Shown piece after piece: positions 42,516 through 52,375 of a stretch of 64,000 bases of DNA. The stretch comes from Pseudomonas sp. GM80 (GTDB lineage Bacteria; Pseudomonadota; Gammaproteobacteria; Pseudomonadales; Pseudomonadaceae): positions 1 to 64,000 of the forward strand of contig NZ_AKJD01000064.1 of assembly GCF_000282515.1 (NCBI RefSeq), in the 5' to 3' direction. A program made the position numbers and the translations under genes. How positions within the stretch are numbered: the stretch's first letter is position 1; each line of letters starts with the position of its first letter. The notes beneath the pieces are model-generated. The model did no database searches. It was not told the DNA's origin and was given only the letters and a program-made list of their open reading frames with translations.

Positions 42516-43868
42516 CTAACGCATGTGCAGGATGATCGGGCTGCTGCTGGCCGGATCGGTGTGTTCACGCAGCTTGGCAACCGTCTGCGCATCCACATCA
42601 CCGCCCTGATTGCCCCAGGTGCTGCGCATGAAGGTCAGCACTTCGGCAATCTGCTGATCCGACAACTGCTCACGGAAGGCCGGCATGCGATAGGCGTCCG
42701 GCACCCCGGCAGCGACAACACGCTGCGAACCATTGAGGGTGATGTTGATCGCCGAGGCGCTTTCCTTGGCCAGTGCAGAAGTCGCGCCGGCCAGCGGCGG
42801 CATCCATTGCGCTTGACCCTTGCCGTCCAGACCATGACAGGAGGCACAGCGCGTCACGTAGGTATGAGCACCGGACGCGTCCAGACGTTCCGCTGCCGAA
42901 ACCGCCTGATACTGCCAAGGTGCGCCATCCCGCTCGCGATCCCCGGGCAGCGACTTCAGATAACGGGCAATGGCCGTCAGATCGTCATCGCTCATGAACT
43001 GCGTGGAGTTGTTGAACGCTTCGGTCATCGAACCGTAGACCACCGCATGTTTATTGCGACCGGTCTTGAGGAACTGCACGATCTGCGCCTCGCTCCAGCG
43101 GCCCAGGCCGGTGTTGTGATCATCACGCAGGCTCGGCGCGTACCAGCCATCGAGCAAGGCGCCGGCGAGGAACGGCGCAGCGGATTCATCCAGTGCCTTC
43201 TCGTTGAACGCCAGGCCGCGCGGGGTATGGCAACTGCCGCAATGCCCGGCGCCCTGAACGAGGTAAGCGCCGCGGTTCCACGTTTCATCCTGCGACGGTT
43301 TGGCGGCATACGGTTGGGCATCGACAAACACGCCGTTCCACAGTGCGATCGGCCAGCGCAGGTTCAGCGGAAAGGGAATGGCACTCGGGATGTTCGCCTG
43401 TTTCACCGGCGCCACGCCTTTCATGAAGAACGCATACAGCGCCCGCACATCGTCATCGCTCAGCTTGGCATAGGACGGGTAGGGCATCGCCGGGTACAGA
43501 CGGCGACTGTCGGGTGCCACGCCATGGCGCACGGCGCGGTCGAAGTCCGCGAGGCTGTAGTGACCGATACCGGTTTGCGTGTCCGGGGTGATATTGGTCG
43601 CATGGATCGCGCCCAGCGGCGTGGCCATTTCCAGGCCACCGGCAAATGGCGCACCGCCCGGCACACTGTGGCAGGCCACACAGTCACTCAGCCTGGCGAC
43701 GTATTCGCCCCGTGCGACCAGTGCCGGGTCGATGTCGGCCACGGCCGTCTGATGGTTTTCGAGAGGCGAGGCGGGCTCGCGAGTGACATACCAGGCCAGC
43801 AGGCCTGCCGCGACCAGGCACGGCACTGCCAGCCAGCCAGCGGTTCTTGCGAATCGGCTGTTATTCAT
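42516..43868 (-). CDS. Triheme cytochrome c subunit of Mo-dehydrogenase
   Basis: A 450-residue periplasmic protein anchored by an N-terminal helix (about 11-27). Three heme c motifs are seen: CVACH (63-67), CGSCH (209-213) and CASCH (340-344). Such triheme subunits take electrons from IorAB-type or aldehyde dehydrogenases and pass them to the respiratory chain (ubiquinone or cytochrome oxidase). It lies between the Moco subunit and XdhC genes, so it is the redox partner of this enzyme. CGGAGCG precedes the ATG. Confidence 0.92.
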   Translation of the reverse strand: MNNSRFARTAGWLAVPCLVAAGLLAWYVTREPASPLENHQTAVADIDPALVARGEYVARLSDCVACHSVPGGAPFAGGLEMATPLGAIHATNITPDTQTGIGHYSLADFDRAVRHGVAPDSRRLYPAMPYPSYAKLSDDDVRALYAFFMKGVAPVKQANIPSAIPFPLNLRWPIALWNGVFVDAQPYAAKPSQDETWNRGAYLVQGAGHCGSCHTPRGLAFNEKALDESAAPFLAGALLDGWYAPSLRDDHNTGLGRWSEAQIVQFLKTGRNKHAVVYGSMTEAFNNSTQFMSDDDLTAIARYLKSLPGDRERDGAPWQYQAVSAAERLDASGAHTYVTRCASCHGLDGKGQAQWMPPLAGATSALAKESASAINITLNGSQRVVAAGVPDAYRMPAFREQLSDQQIAEVLTFMRSTWGNQGGDVDAQTVAKLREHTDPASSSPIILHMR

Positions 43869-43885
43869 GAACGCTCCGGCGCTGA

Positions 43886-46138
43886 TCAGGTGAAAGTGTG
43901 TCGGCTCATGGGCAGGCTGCGCACCCGCTGACCGGTTAGCCTTGCCACCGCGTTAGCGACGGCGGGCGCGACCGCAGGCAACGGTGGTTCGCCGATGCCG
44001 CCCATTTTTTCTCCACTCTCGACCACACGCACGTGTACCCGCGCCATCCGCGCAGGCGGCAGGATCGGATACAGGTCGTAGTTGCGCGCCCGGGGTTTGC
44101 CATCAATCCACACGGCTTCTTCCACCAGCGTCTGCGACAGTCCCAGCGCCACGGCGCCGTTCACCTGAGCCTCGACAATCGCCGGGTTAACGATGCTGCC
44201 GGGATCAATTGACTGCCAGATGTCGTGTACCTTGACCTGGCCGTTCTCGATGGACACCTCGGCGATCACCGCCGTCTCTGTACCAAACGGCGAAGCCATG
44301 GCCACGCCGCGCGCCCGTCGGCTGCCATCCTCAGCGGTAAACGGTCCGCGCTTCCAGCCGCCCGACAGTTCATCCACCGCTTGCAGCAGCGTGGTCAGGC
44401 GTTTGTTGTCGCGCAGCAAATGCAGACGCAAGTCGAACGGGTCTTTGCCGCCCTTGTCAGCGAGTTCATCAAGGAACGATTCATAGAAGAAGTCGTTCAG
44501 CGAGTTGCCCACCGAACGCCAGTAACCGAGCATCGCCGGGCCTTTGACGTAGATCTGCGCGATGCGTTTGTTGGGGATCGCGTAGGACTTGCCCGACAAG
44601 CCTTCAAGCGCCGTAGGGTCGAGTTTCTCCCCTTGCTTGCCGGCGAGGGCCTCGGTCGGCCCTTCGGTGGCACTGACCGCTTCGATTGCCAGCGGCCAGC
44701 CGTCGTTGTCCAGCGCAGCGCGAAAATTCACCGCGGCAACCGGACGGAGCACGTCACGCAGGAACTCTTCCTCGCGACTCCAGATCAGTTTGACCGGTCG
44801 GCCGACCGCTTTGGCCAGCGCGATCGCCTGAGGGTAGGGACTGGCGGAGTCGTAGAGAAAATGCCGACCGAAGAACCCGCCCAGCAGCGGCGAATGCAAG
44901 GTGATGCGTGAAAGATCGAGGCCCGTGCGTTTGGCGATGTCCGCGCGGAACATGTCCGGCGCCTGATTCGGCAACCAGACTTCCAGCGAACCGTCCGGGT
45001 TGAATCGAGCCAGTGCCGAAGGTGGCTCCAACTGTCCGTGGTTCAGGTATTGGTTGTGGTAAGTGGCGTCGATGCGGGTCTTGGTTTCCTTGAGGATCGA
45101 CGCCACGTCGCCTTGGTTTTCATCATCTTTGGCCGGGCCTTTATCTTCAGCGAGGCGCTTGAACCAGGCATCGCTGGAAAAGTCGGCGGGCATCGGCCGC
45201 ACGTTGCTGTCGGCCGTTGGCTCTTGCCAATCGACCTGAATCGCCTCGACTGCACGCTTGGCGTGCCACCAGCGCTCGGCGACCACCGCCACGGCGCCCG
45301 GCAGACGATGCACGGAATGCACGCCTTTCATTGCCTTGACCTGGTCTTCGTTGCGCAGCTTGCCCACCGTCATCCCCAGGCGCGGGGCGTGTTGCACGGC
45401 GGCATGGAGCATGTCGTCGACTTTCAGATCAATGCTGTAGAGCGCCTTGCCCGTGGATTTATCGTAGGCATCGACGCGCTTCACCGGTTTGCCGATCCAG
45501 CGGAACGTGCTCGGATCCCGCAGCGTCACGGAGGCCGGATCGGGAACCGGCAGATCCATCGCGCGCTCGGCCAGCTCACCGTAAGCCAGCGAGCGGCCCG
45601 ACTTGGCGTGCACGACTTTGCCGGGCTCGGTGCTCAACTCACTCACCGGCACCCCGAGCTGCTGCGCGCCCGCCTGCAACAACATGGCGCGGGCGAGGGC
45701 GCCGAGGCGGCGCATGACCGGGTAACTCATGCGCACCGACATGCTGCCGCCGGTGATGCGCATGCCGTTGTCCATCACCACATAAGCCTCGCCGGGTGGG
45801 GCGGCTTCGACGAGGAAGGTCGCCGGGTCGGCATCCAGCTCTTCACCGACGATCTGCGCCATCGCGGTGAACGTGCCTTGTCCGCCTTCCATGAACGGGC
45901 AGAGCAGGCGCACGCGATTGTCCGGGCGGATTTCCAGAAACGCCGGGACCTGCGTGCCGCGCTCGGCACTGGCCACTGCAGCCGCTGCTTGCACGCGTGT
46001 CGAGCCGAGCGGCAGGCCAAAGCCGAGGACCAGTGCGCCGACGGCGGTGCCGGTCAGGAAACGTCTGCGCGATACATTGATCGGTTCGTGCAGATCAAGC
46101 GCCGAGGCTTGCTGTGAAGGGTCGATACGAACGTTCAT
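43886..46138 (-). CDS. Molybdopterin-binding subunit, IorB/aldehyde dehydrogenase type, Tat-exported
   Basis: 750 residues from ATG 46138, which overlaps the stop of the 2Fe-2S gene by one base; GGGAG lies upstream. The signal SRRRFLTGTAVGALVLG (about 23-39) is a twin-arginine signal. GQGTFTAMAQIVGEEL, GGFFGRHFLYDSASP and the GGIGEPPLPAVAPAVANA block with its active-site glutamate match xanthine-dehydrogenase-family large subunits of the isoquinoline oxidoreductase (IorB) group. The enzyme would oxidise an aldehyde or N-heterocycle in the periplasm. The substrate is not readable. Confidence 0.9.
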   Translation of the reverse strand: MNVRIDPSQQASALDLHEPINVSRRRFLTGTAVGALVLGFGLPLGSTRVQAAAAVASAERGTQVPAFLEIRPDNRVRLLCPFMEGGQGTFTAMAQIVGEELDADPATFLVEAAPPGEAYVVMDNGMRITGGSMSVRMSYPVMRRLGALARAMLLQAGAQQLGVPVSELSTEPGKVVHAKSGRSLAYGELAERAMDLPVPDPASVTLRDPSTFRWIGKPVKRVDAYDKSTGKALYSIDLKVDDMLHAAVQHAPRLGMTVGKLRNEDQVKAMKGVHSVHRLPGAVAVVAERWWHAKRAVEAIQVDWQEPTADSNVRPMPADFSSDAWFKRLAEDKGPAKDDENQGDVASILKETKTRIDATYHNQYLNHGQLEPPSALARFNPDGSLEVWLPNQAPDMFRADIAKRTGLDLSRITLHSPLLGGFFGRHFLYDSASPYPQAIALAKAVGRPVKLIWSREEEFLRDVLRPVAAVNFRAALDNDGWPLAIEAVSATEGPTEALAGKQGEKLDPTALEGLSGKSYAIPNKRIAQIYVKGPAMLGYWRSVGNSLNDFFYESFLDELADKGGKDPFDLRLHLLRDNKRLTTLLQAVDELSGGWKRGPFTAEDGSRRARGVAMASPFGTETAVIAEVSIENGQVKVHDIWQSIDPGSIVNPAIVEAQVNGAVALGLSQTLVEEAVWIDGKPRARNYDLYPILPPARMARVHVRVVESGEKMGGIGEPPLPAVAPAVANAVARLTGQRVRSLPMSRHTFT

Positions 46139-46593
46139 CACGCTTCTCCCTTGCCGGCAAGCTCATGCACCGCAGCATGGATGGCGTTGTACGTGCCACA
46201 CCGGCACAGATTGACCATCGCCGCCTCGATCTGCGCATCACTCGGCGCGGGGTTTTGTTTGAGCAGCGCGGTGGCGGCCATCACCTGCCCGGACTGGCAG
46301 TAACCGCATTGGGCGACCTGCAGATCGACCCAGGTCGAGACCACCCGTTTGCCCACTTCATCGGCTTCGATGGCTTCAATGGTGGTGACTTCCCGGCCGA
46401 CCACACCGGCCACCGGGGTGACGCACGAGCGCACCACATTGCCGTCCACCAGCACCGAGCAGGCGCCGCATTGCGCCAGACCGCAGCCGTACTTGGTGCC
46501 GGTCATGCCCAGATCATCGCGGATCACCCACAGCAGGGGCGTATCGGCGTCGGCATCGACCTGATAGGTCTTCTGGTTGATTCGTAGTTCCAT
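46138..46593 (-). CDS. 2Fe-2S subunit, IorA type
   Basis: A 151-residue iron-sulfur protein. The plant-type cluster is bound by Cys37, 42, 45 and 57 (YGCGLAQCGACSV) and the second cluster by Cys96, 99, 130 and 132 (CGYCQSGQ, NLCRCGTYNAI). No signal peptide; it would cross with the Tat-bearing large subunit. First gene of the dehydrogenase operon. Confidence 0.93.
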   Translation of the reverse strand: MELRINQKTYQVDADADTPLLWVIRDDLGMTGTKYGCGLAQCGACSVLVDGNVVRSCVTPVAGVVGREVTTIEAIEADEVGKRVVSTWVDLQVAQCGYCQSGQVMAATALLKQNPAPSDAQIEAAMVNLCRCGTYNAIHAAVHELAGKGEA

Positions 46594-46681
46594 GGTTCAC
46601 CCGCTTGATCATCGGTTGAGGTGCTTTGTTATTAGCGGTGACACGCGGCGAGGCGCATCACCGGTGAAGCTGGTTGTTCGT

Positions 46682-47614
46682 TCAAATCGTTGCGGTGCCG
46701 AGCGCTTCTGCCTCAAGGGGTTGCCCACGCAGCAGCGCCATGTCACGACTTGGCGCGGTGCCGAACAGACGGCCGTATTCGCGGCTGAATTGCGAAGGAC
46801 TTTCATACCCGACGGCAAATGCCGCCCGCGAAACGTCCAGGCGCTCCATCAGCATCAGCCGACGGGCCTCGTTCAGACGCATCCACTTCTGGTACTGCAG
46901 CGGACTCATGCCAGTCAGTTGGCGAAAGTGCAGGTGAAAAGTAGGCGCGCTCATCTGCACCCGCGCGGCCAGATCGTCGATACGCAGGGCAGCGGTGTAG
47001 TTGACCTTCAGCCAGTCGATGGCTTTGGCGATGCGGTACCCCTGACCGTCGACGGCAGTGATCTGCCGCAACCGCGCGCCTTGATCGGTGTTGAGCAGTC
47101 GATAGTGAATTTCGCGCAGAATCAGCGGCGCCAGCACCGGGATCGCCTCCGGCTCATCGAGCAATGCCAGCAGGCGATCGAGCGCGCCTTCCAGGGCGGA
47201 CGACAGGCTGCCGATCCCGGCGCCCGTCCCCGTTGATTGCTGGCGCTTGGCGGGCAAGCCACTTTTGGTGATGACCTCGGCGAGCATGCTGACATCCAGT
47301 TTCAGCACGAGGCCGACACAGGGCTGTGTGGGGCTGGCGAGCATCACTTCGGAGTTGGCGGGCAGATCCAGCGAGGTGACCAGAAACCGCGAAGGGTCAT
47401 AGCTATAACCCTCACCACCGACCCACAGGCGTTTTTCGCCACGGCCCACCAGAATCAGGCTCGGTTCGATCATGCACACGGCGGGGGGCGCCGGCTGGTC
47501 GCGGCGAAACAGCGACAGGCCGGGTATGGCGGTGGCGAAGTCACCCGGTGCGTTCACGCGCGGGTCGATGTTCAACGCCAGCGTTGATTCATGGCGCGGG
47601 GAGATATGAATCAT
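46682..47614 (-). CDS. AraC-family regulator (AraC_N type, YqhC-like)
   Basis: 310 residues from ATG 47614, preceded by AGGAGCGACC; an upstream ATG at 47671 is unlikely. An N-terminal cupin-like AraC_N domain is followed by two helix-turn-helices (about 210-300, LRIDDLAARVQMSAPTFHLH and RAAFAVGYESPSQFSREYGR). It resembles YqhC-type aldehyde-responsive regulators and lies 88 bases upstream of the dehydrogenase operon on the same strand, so it likely activates it. Confidence 0.87.
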   Translation of the reverse strand: MIHISPRHESTLALNIDPRVNAPGDFATAIPGLSLFRRDQPAPPAVCMIEPSLILVGRGEKRLWVGGEGYSYDPSRFLVTSLDLPANSEVMLASPTQPCVGLVLKLDVSMLAEVITKSGLPAKRQQSTGTGAGIGSLSSALEGALDRLLALLDEPEAIPVLAPLILREIHYRLLNTDQGARLRQITAVDGQGYRIAKAIDWLKVNYTAALRIDDLAARVQMSAPTFHLHFRQLTGMSPLQYQKWMRLNEARRLMLMERLDVSRAAFAVGYESPSQFSREYGRLFGTAPSRDMALLRGQPLEAEALGTATI

Positions 47615-47846
47615 GGTCGGTCGCTCCTGTTGAGCGAACTCTAATCCGCCGGGCAGACGTTTCCTATCCATCCCCCTCCATCCTCAGAGGATCAGGCAAG
47701 CATTCAAGAGGAATGCGCTAGAGCAGCAGCGGATCGACCGGGAGAATGTGTCGAACTGTTACAGGGGCATGCCCTTGCAGGCATCCAATCGTTCCAACCC
47801 CTGCGCATCACTCCTCTACGCTTTTCGTGCAACACAGGTAGTTCTC

Positions 47847-49046
47847 ATGACAATTGCTTCTACAGACAAACGCGGCTGGAGCGCCGTGCTGGCCATGTCG
47901 TTGGCCGCATTCGCTTTGGTCGCTTCAGAATTCATGCCCGTCAGTCTGCTGACGCCCATTGCGGCCGATCTGCACATCACCGAAGGCCAGGCCGGGCAGG
48001 GGATTTCGGTGTCCGGTGGCTTTGCCTTGATCACCAGCCTGTTGATTGCCTCGGTCGCCGCGCGCGTCGAGCGCAAGAGGTTATTGCTGTCTCTGACCTT
48101 GCTGATGATCGTTTCAGGCACGGTCGTCGCGCTCGCGCCGGGTTACCCTTCCTTCATGATTGGACGAGCCTTGATCGGGATAGCCATCGGCGGGTTCTGG
48201 TCATTGTCGGCGGCGACTGCCATGCGTCTGGTACCGCCGGAGCAAGTGTCCCGAGCGCTGGCGATCGTCAATAGTGGTAACGCTCTGGCGACGGTCATCG
48301 CAGCCCCGGCGGGCAGCTTTCTTGGCTCGTTGATCGGCTGGCGCGGTGCATTTTTCTGTGTGGTTCCGGTCGCGGCGCTGGCGGCCGTGTGGCTGATGAT
48401 CAGTCTTCCGTCTTTCAAGGCCGAGAAACCTCGGGCGGGCAGCGGCAACGTGCTGCGCCTGATGAAACGGCTGCCGGTTGCGCTGGGGATGGTCGCCGTC
48501 AGCGTATTTTTCATGGGGCAGTTCATGTTGTTCACGTACCTGCGGCCATTTCTGGAGGGCGTGACAGGGGTCAGTGTCTCAACACTGTCGTTCATGCTGC
48601 TGGGGCTGGGACTTGCAGGTTTTATCGGCACCTTTCTGATCGAAAGATTCATCGGCAATGGCCTCTACCGCACGCTGACCATTATCCCTCTGATCATGGC
48701 GGTCATCGCACTGGCCCTGGTGAACTTCGGTGCCTCACCGCTGTTGACCGCGTTGCTGCTCGGTCTGTGGGGGCTGGTCGCCACTGCGGCTCCCGTAGGC
48801 TGGTGGACATGGCTGGCCCAGACCCTTCCTGATGATGCCGAAGCCGGTGGCGGCTTGCTGGTGGCCATCGTGCAACTGGCGATCGCCGCAGGGGCCATCG
48901 TCGGCGGCCTGGCGTTTGATCTGAGCGGGTACAAAGCCACATTCGAGCTCAGTGCGGTCGTGTTGGTGGCAGCGTCCGTGCTTGCGTGGCTGGCGGGTCG
49001 TAGTGCCGATGAAGTTCATCTTGCCGGGTCGAACGCGGCAGCCTGA
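47847..49046 (+). CDS. MFS transporter, DHA1 type
   Basis: 399 residues from ATG 47847 (CAGGTAG upstream). Twelve hydrophobic segments with the EFMPVSLLTPIAADL block, AARVERKRLLLSL loop and GWRGAFFCVVPVAALAAVWL. This fits DHA1 exporters of the NepI/YdhP-like group for purine nucleosides or sugars. An in-frame upstream ATG (47748) would add an unlikely N-terminal tail. Divergent from the AraC regulator gene. Confidence 0.83.
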   Translation: MTIASTDKRGWSAVLAMSLAAFALVASEFMPVSLLTPIAADLHITEGQAGQGISVSGGFALITSLLIASVAARVERKRLLLSLTLLMIVSGTVVALAPGYPSFMIGRALIGIAIGGFWSLSAATAMRLVPPEQVSRALAIVNSGNALATVIAAPAGSFLGSLIGWRGAFFCVVPVAALAAVWLMISLPSFKAEKPRAGSGNVLRLMKRLPVALGMVAVSVFFMGQFMLFTYLRPFLEGVTGVSVSTLSFMLLGLGLAGFIGTFLIERFIGNGLYRTLTIIPLIMAVIALALVNFGASPLLTALLLGLWGLVATAAPVGWWTWLAQTLPDDAEAGGGLLVAIVQLAIAAGAIVGGLAFDLSGYKATFELSAVVLVAASVLAWLAGRSADEVHLAGSNAAA

Positions 49047-49361
49047 CGAGTCCGTGTGCCGGCTTATTCTGGCGATTTTAATCCGTGCATCGGCGAGTCC
49101 TGTGGCCATGGCTAATGCTCATCGCTGAACGCAAGCCCTGTTCGAATGGCGCCATACAAAATGGCGCCTGCGATGCAAAGCCGTTGCTGAAAAAGCAATA
49201 GTCATTTGCGATTCCGCCGGATTGTTGCCGCCATCCCCCGAAGTTAGCATCGGTTCATCGTTGCAACTCACCAGGCCTTTGGCGCGAGTTCGAGACAGTC
49301 CGCATCGTCAACCTGTCGCTCCGCTGATCGTCATTACTCTCGATCTACTTCGGATACTCCA
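49047..49361. other. Intergenic region upstream of Old Yellow Enzyme
   Basis: 315 bases without a gene. It has a perfect inverted repeat GGCGCCAT-ACAAA-ATGGCGCC (49148-49168) without T-run, possibly a weak terminator for the MFS gene or an operator. The second half presumably carries the promoter of the enzyme gene. Confidence 0.5.
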
Positions 49362-50492
49362 ATGTCGACACTCTTCAATGAATTGCGCCTGGGCGACACC
49401 ACGCTCAAAAACCGTATCGTCATGGCGCCGCTGACCCGTTCGCGTGCACCGCATGACGCCGCCGATGAACGCGTGGCGTTGTATTACGCACAACGTGCCA
49501 CTGCAGGCTTGATCGTCAGTGAGGGCACGCCGATTTCCCGTGAGGGTCAGGGTTATCTGTTCAACCCAGGTATCTTCACTGCCGAGCAGATCGCTGGCTG
49601 GCGCCTCACTACCGACTCGGTGCATGCGGTGGGTGGCAAGATGTTTGCGCAGATCTGGCACGTCGGTCGCGTCTCGCATCCGTCGATTCAGGACGGTGGA
49701 AAACTGCCGGTGAGCGCCACGTCGAAGCGAGCAGTCGGCGCGACAGCGTTCGGTTATGACGCTGACGGCAAGCCGGCGCTGGTAGAGCCGCCGGCGCCAC
49801 GCCAACTGGAAACGGCCGAGGTTTCGCGGATCGTCGGCGAGTTTGCGCAGGCTGCGGAAAACGCGATCGAGGCGGGTTTCGATGGCGTGGAAATTCACGG
49901 CGCCAATGGTTATTTGTTCGAGCAGTTCATGAACCCGCTGGTCAATGACCGAACCGATCAGTACTCGGCGGATCAGCTGGAGAATCGTCTGCGCTTTACG
50001 CTGGAAGTGATCGATGCCGTGGTTGCGCGGATTGGCGCAGGCCGAGTCGGTATTCGTATTTCGCCGTATGGCCAGTTGTTCGATATGCCGCTGTATGAGC
50101 AGATCGATGAAACCTATACCGCACTGGCAACAGAGATTGGCGCGCGGCAGTTGGCTTACGTGCATGTGATGGATCAGTCCGGGTTTCCTGCGCCGGGTAC
50201 CGAGGGCGGTGGCGGCGGGCCGAAGGCAACATTCCTTGATTTGCTGTCGACCATCCAATCGAAACTGCCGGACACGGCGCTGATTCTGGCGGGCGGCATG
50301 TCGCGCCAGCGTGCGGAGGATCTGATCAAGGACGGCATCATCGACCTCGCCGCGTTCGGCACCGCTTACATCAGCAACCCTGATCTGGTGGCGCGGCTGC
50401 AAAACAACTGGCCGCTGACCGAAGCCAGGCGTGAAACCTTCTACGGCGGCGGGGCCGAGGGTTATGTAGATTACCCGCCTTACAAAGGCTAA
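49362..50492 (+). CDS. Old Yellow Enzyme-type alkene reductase
   Basis: A 376-residue FMN flavoenzyme. VMAPLTRSRAP (about 20-30), QIWHVGRVSHP (98-107) and IHGANGYLFEQF with His179, Asn182 and Tyr184 form the substrate and FMN site of the NemA/XenA-like group. It reduces electron-poor C=C bonds and often nitro compounds with NADPH. It has a good terminator behind it and an own LysR regulator gene downstream. Confidence 0.93.
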   Translation: MSTLFNELRLGDTTLKNRIVMAPLTRSRAPHDAADERVALYYAQRATAGLIVSEGTPISREGQGYLFNPGIFTAEQIAGWRLTTDSVHAVGGKMFAQIWHVGRVSHPSIQDGGKLPVSATSKRAVGATAFGYDADGKPALVEPPAPRQLETAEVSRIVGEFAQAAENAIEAGFDGVEIHGANGYLFEQFMNPLVNDRTDQYSADQLENRLRFTLEVIDAVVARIGAGRVGIRISPYGQLFDMPLYEQIDETYTALATEIGARQLAYVHVMDQSGFPAPGTEGGGGGPKATFLDLLSTIQSKLPDTALILAGGMSRQRAEDLIKDGIIDLAAFGTAYISNPDLVARLQNNWPLTEARRETFYGGGAEGYVDYPPYKG

Positions 50493-50510
50493 GTAGCCGC
50501 TGAAGTATTG

Positions 50511-50545
50511 GCAGCCGCCACCGTTATTCGGGGCGGCTGCTTTTT
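50511..50545 (+). terminator. Rho-independent terminator
   Basis: Nine-base stem GCAGCCGCC / GGCGGCTGC (50511-50519 with 50532-50540) followed by five T. Ends the alkene reductase transcript. Confidence 0.88.
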
Positions 50546-50641
50546 CATGTCTGCTGCAAACAGCCCTGAAAAAATCTCGCGGCGGGACAAGCAGACGAAG
50601 TTCTGCTGTAGTTCAAATCAACTCGATGATCGGAATTCCTT

Positions 50642-51592
50642 ATGCACCTCAAAGCGCACCGGTACTTCGCCATGGTCGCCGTGACTGGAAGCTTTTCGGC
50701 GACAGCTCGGCACTTCCGCGTGCCGGCGTCCTCCGTTTCGCGATTCATCGCGGCGCTGGAGCGCGAGGTCGGTCAGCAGCTGCTGTATCGAAATACTCGT
50801 GCGGTCAAACTGACGGACGCGGGGGAGCGCTATTACCTGCAGATCCGTGAAGTGCTCGAACTGCTCGATGCCGCCGATGAGGAAATCACCGGCAAAGGGG
50901 GCGAGGTTCGTGGACTGGTGCGGATTAACGCGCCGGTTGCGTTCGGCAGCCTGCACATCGTCAAACTGTTGAACGGACTGTATGAGCAGTATCCCGAGCT
51001 GACGGTCGAGCTGACGGTCACCGATGCTTTTATCGACCCGATTCAGGAGGGCGCCGACATTATTTTTCGGGTCGGACGATTGGGCGACTCTGGATTGATC
51101 GGCCGCAAAATCTGCGATCAGCAATACGTCTTGTGTGCCAGTGCAGACTATATAGCGAAGTATGGCCAACCCGCGTCGCCGCAGGAGCTGCGCAATCATG
51201 CCTGCCTGGTCTACAAGGGGACCGGCGGGGCGCAACGCTGGTACTTCAGAAAGCCTGGCAGCGACGCGGCCGAGCTCATCGACGTCCACGGCCCGCTTCG
51301 AAGCAACAATGGTCAGGTCTTGGTGGAAGCCGCGCTGGCGGGCAGGGGGATCGTGTTTTTTCCGTCCTGGCTGTTCGGTCGCGAGAGTTTCGTCAGCCGG
51401 CAGCTCATTCGGCTTTTACCGGATTGGGAAGGATCGGTGGAGCAAACGCCCAGTCAGATCCATCTGCTTTCGCCGGAGAATCGTCTGCGTTCGCAGAAGG
51501 TACGCGCGGTATGGGACTACTTCATTAAAGCGATCGGCACTCCGCCTTATTGGGATGATTTGGCGGATTCTCGGGGCGAGGGTGATGTTTAG
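50642..51592 (+). CDS. LysR-family regulator
   Basis: A 316-residue regulator with winged helix GSFSATARHFRVPASSVSRF (about 16-35). The ALEREVGQQLLYRNTRAVKL segment is typical of the DsdC/AaeR-like branch. Its target is not clear: the gene follows the alkene reductase on the same strand after a terminator. Confidence 0.86.
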   Translation: MHLKAHRYFAMVAVTGSFSATARHFRVPASSVSRFIAALEREVGQQLLYRNTRAVKLTDAGERYYLQIREVLELLDAADEEITGKGGEVRGLVRINAPVAFGSLHIVKLLNGLYEQYPELTVELTVTDAFIDPIQEGADIIFRVGRLGDSGLIGRKICDQQYVLCASADYIAKYGQPASPQELRNHACLVYKGTGGAQRWYFRKPGSDAAELIDVHGPLRSNNGQVLVEAALAGRGIVFFPSWLFGRESFVSRQLIRLLPDWEGSVEQTPSQIHLLSPENRLRSQKVRAVWDYFIKAIGTPPYWDDLADSRGEGDV

Positions 51593-51822
51593 GCGTTTCA
51601 AAATTCTGACCGATTGCGGCATGCCATCCTCGCACTGACCAACACCATTTGGCCGCCGGAATGAAAGCACTTTGAAATTCAAAAGTGCTCGATGGCTAGC
51701 GTTCAAATCTTCCAAACGCCGGATGCATTCTTTCACTCCAAAGCCCACGCAATGACGCCATTCGCCCGAATGCGAACGCTGGGCTCCACGTATTTGCCTA
51801 AGGCCTATCGCGTGAGTAGAAT

Positions 51823-51845
51823 GCGATTAATTATCAATTATGTAC
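51823..51845. promoter_or_regulatory. Possible Fur box before ECF sigma gene
   Basis: A/T-rich block GCGATTAATTATCAATTATG just before the sigma factor gene. It is a loose match to the Fur box (three GATAAT-like hexamers); position and context fit iron control of an iron-uptake sigma gene. Not confirmed. Confidence 0.35.
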
Positions 51846-51859
51846 TTTCCGGGATTCCG

Positions 51860-52375
51860 ATGGGCAGCGACGAAACGCTAGGTACTGCAGATCTGGGGCT
51901 GCTTTATCGCACCCACCATTCGTGGTTACACGGCTGGCTGATCCGACGCATTGGATGTCGCGATAACGCTGCAGATCTGGCGCAGGACACCTTTGTACGT
52001 CTGCTCAAATCGCGTCAGTCCAGCCCCTTGCGCGAGCCACGCGCCTATTTGAGCAGCATCGCCCGCGGGCTGATGATCGATCAGTATCGTCGTCGCGAAC
52101 TCGAACGTGCCTACCTGGAAAGCGTCACGCTGCTGCCTCAACACGAGGTTCCCTCGGAAGAAAGCCGGCTGCTGATTCTGGATGCGCTCGAGCGCATAGA
52201 CCGCATGCTCGGTTTGCTCAAACCGAGAGTTCGCCAAGCGTTTTTATTCGCCCGACTCGACGGTCTGACGTGCGCGCAAATCGCCGAAAAGCTGGGTGTT
52301 TCCCGCGCGACGGTGGAACGCGACCTGGCCACGGCCCTGCAACATTGCTATCGCTTGCGTTATGTCGAGTCGTGA
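51860..52375 (+). CDS. ECF sigma factor, FecI/PvdS-like
   Basis: 171 residues from ATG 51860; an in-frame ATG at 51692 would add an unlikely tail. Region 2 (DNAADLAQDTFVRLLKSR, then SIARGLMIDQYRRRELERAY) and region 4 (KPRVRQAFLFARLDGLTCAQ) are typical of iron-starvation FecI-type sigma factors. It heads a sigma-FecR-TonB receptor set: signal from the receptor is passed through FecR to this sigma factor, which switches on the receptor gene. Confidence 0.92.
   Translation: MGSDETLGTADLGLLYRTHHSWLHGWLIRRIGCRDNAADLAQDTFVRLLKSRQSSPLREPRAYLSSIARGLMIDQYRRRELERAYLESVTLLPQHEVPSEESRLLILDALERIDRMLGLLKPRVRQAFLFARLDGLTCAQIAEKLGVSRATVERDLATALQHCYRLRYVES

Noticed and set aside
42264..43931. Plus-strand open frame of 555 codons
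   Set aside because: Antisense to the triheme cytochrome and XdhC genes; Arg-rich, low-complexity translation.
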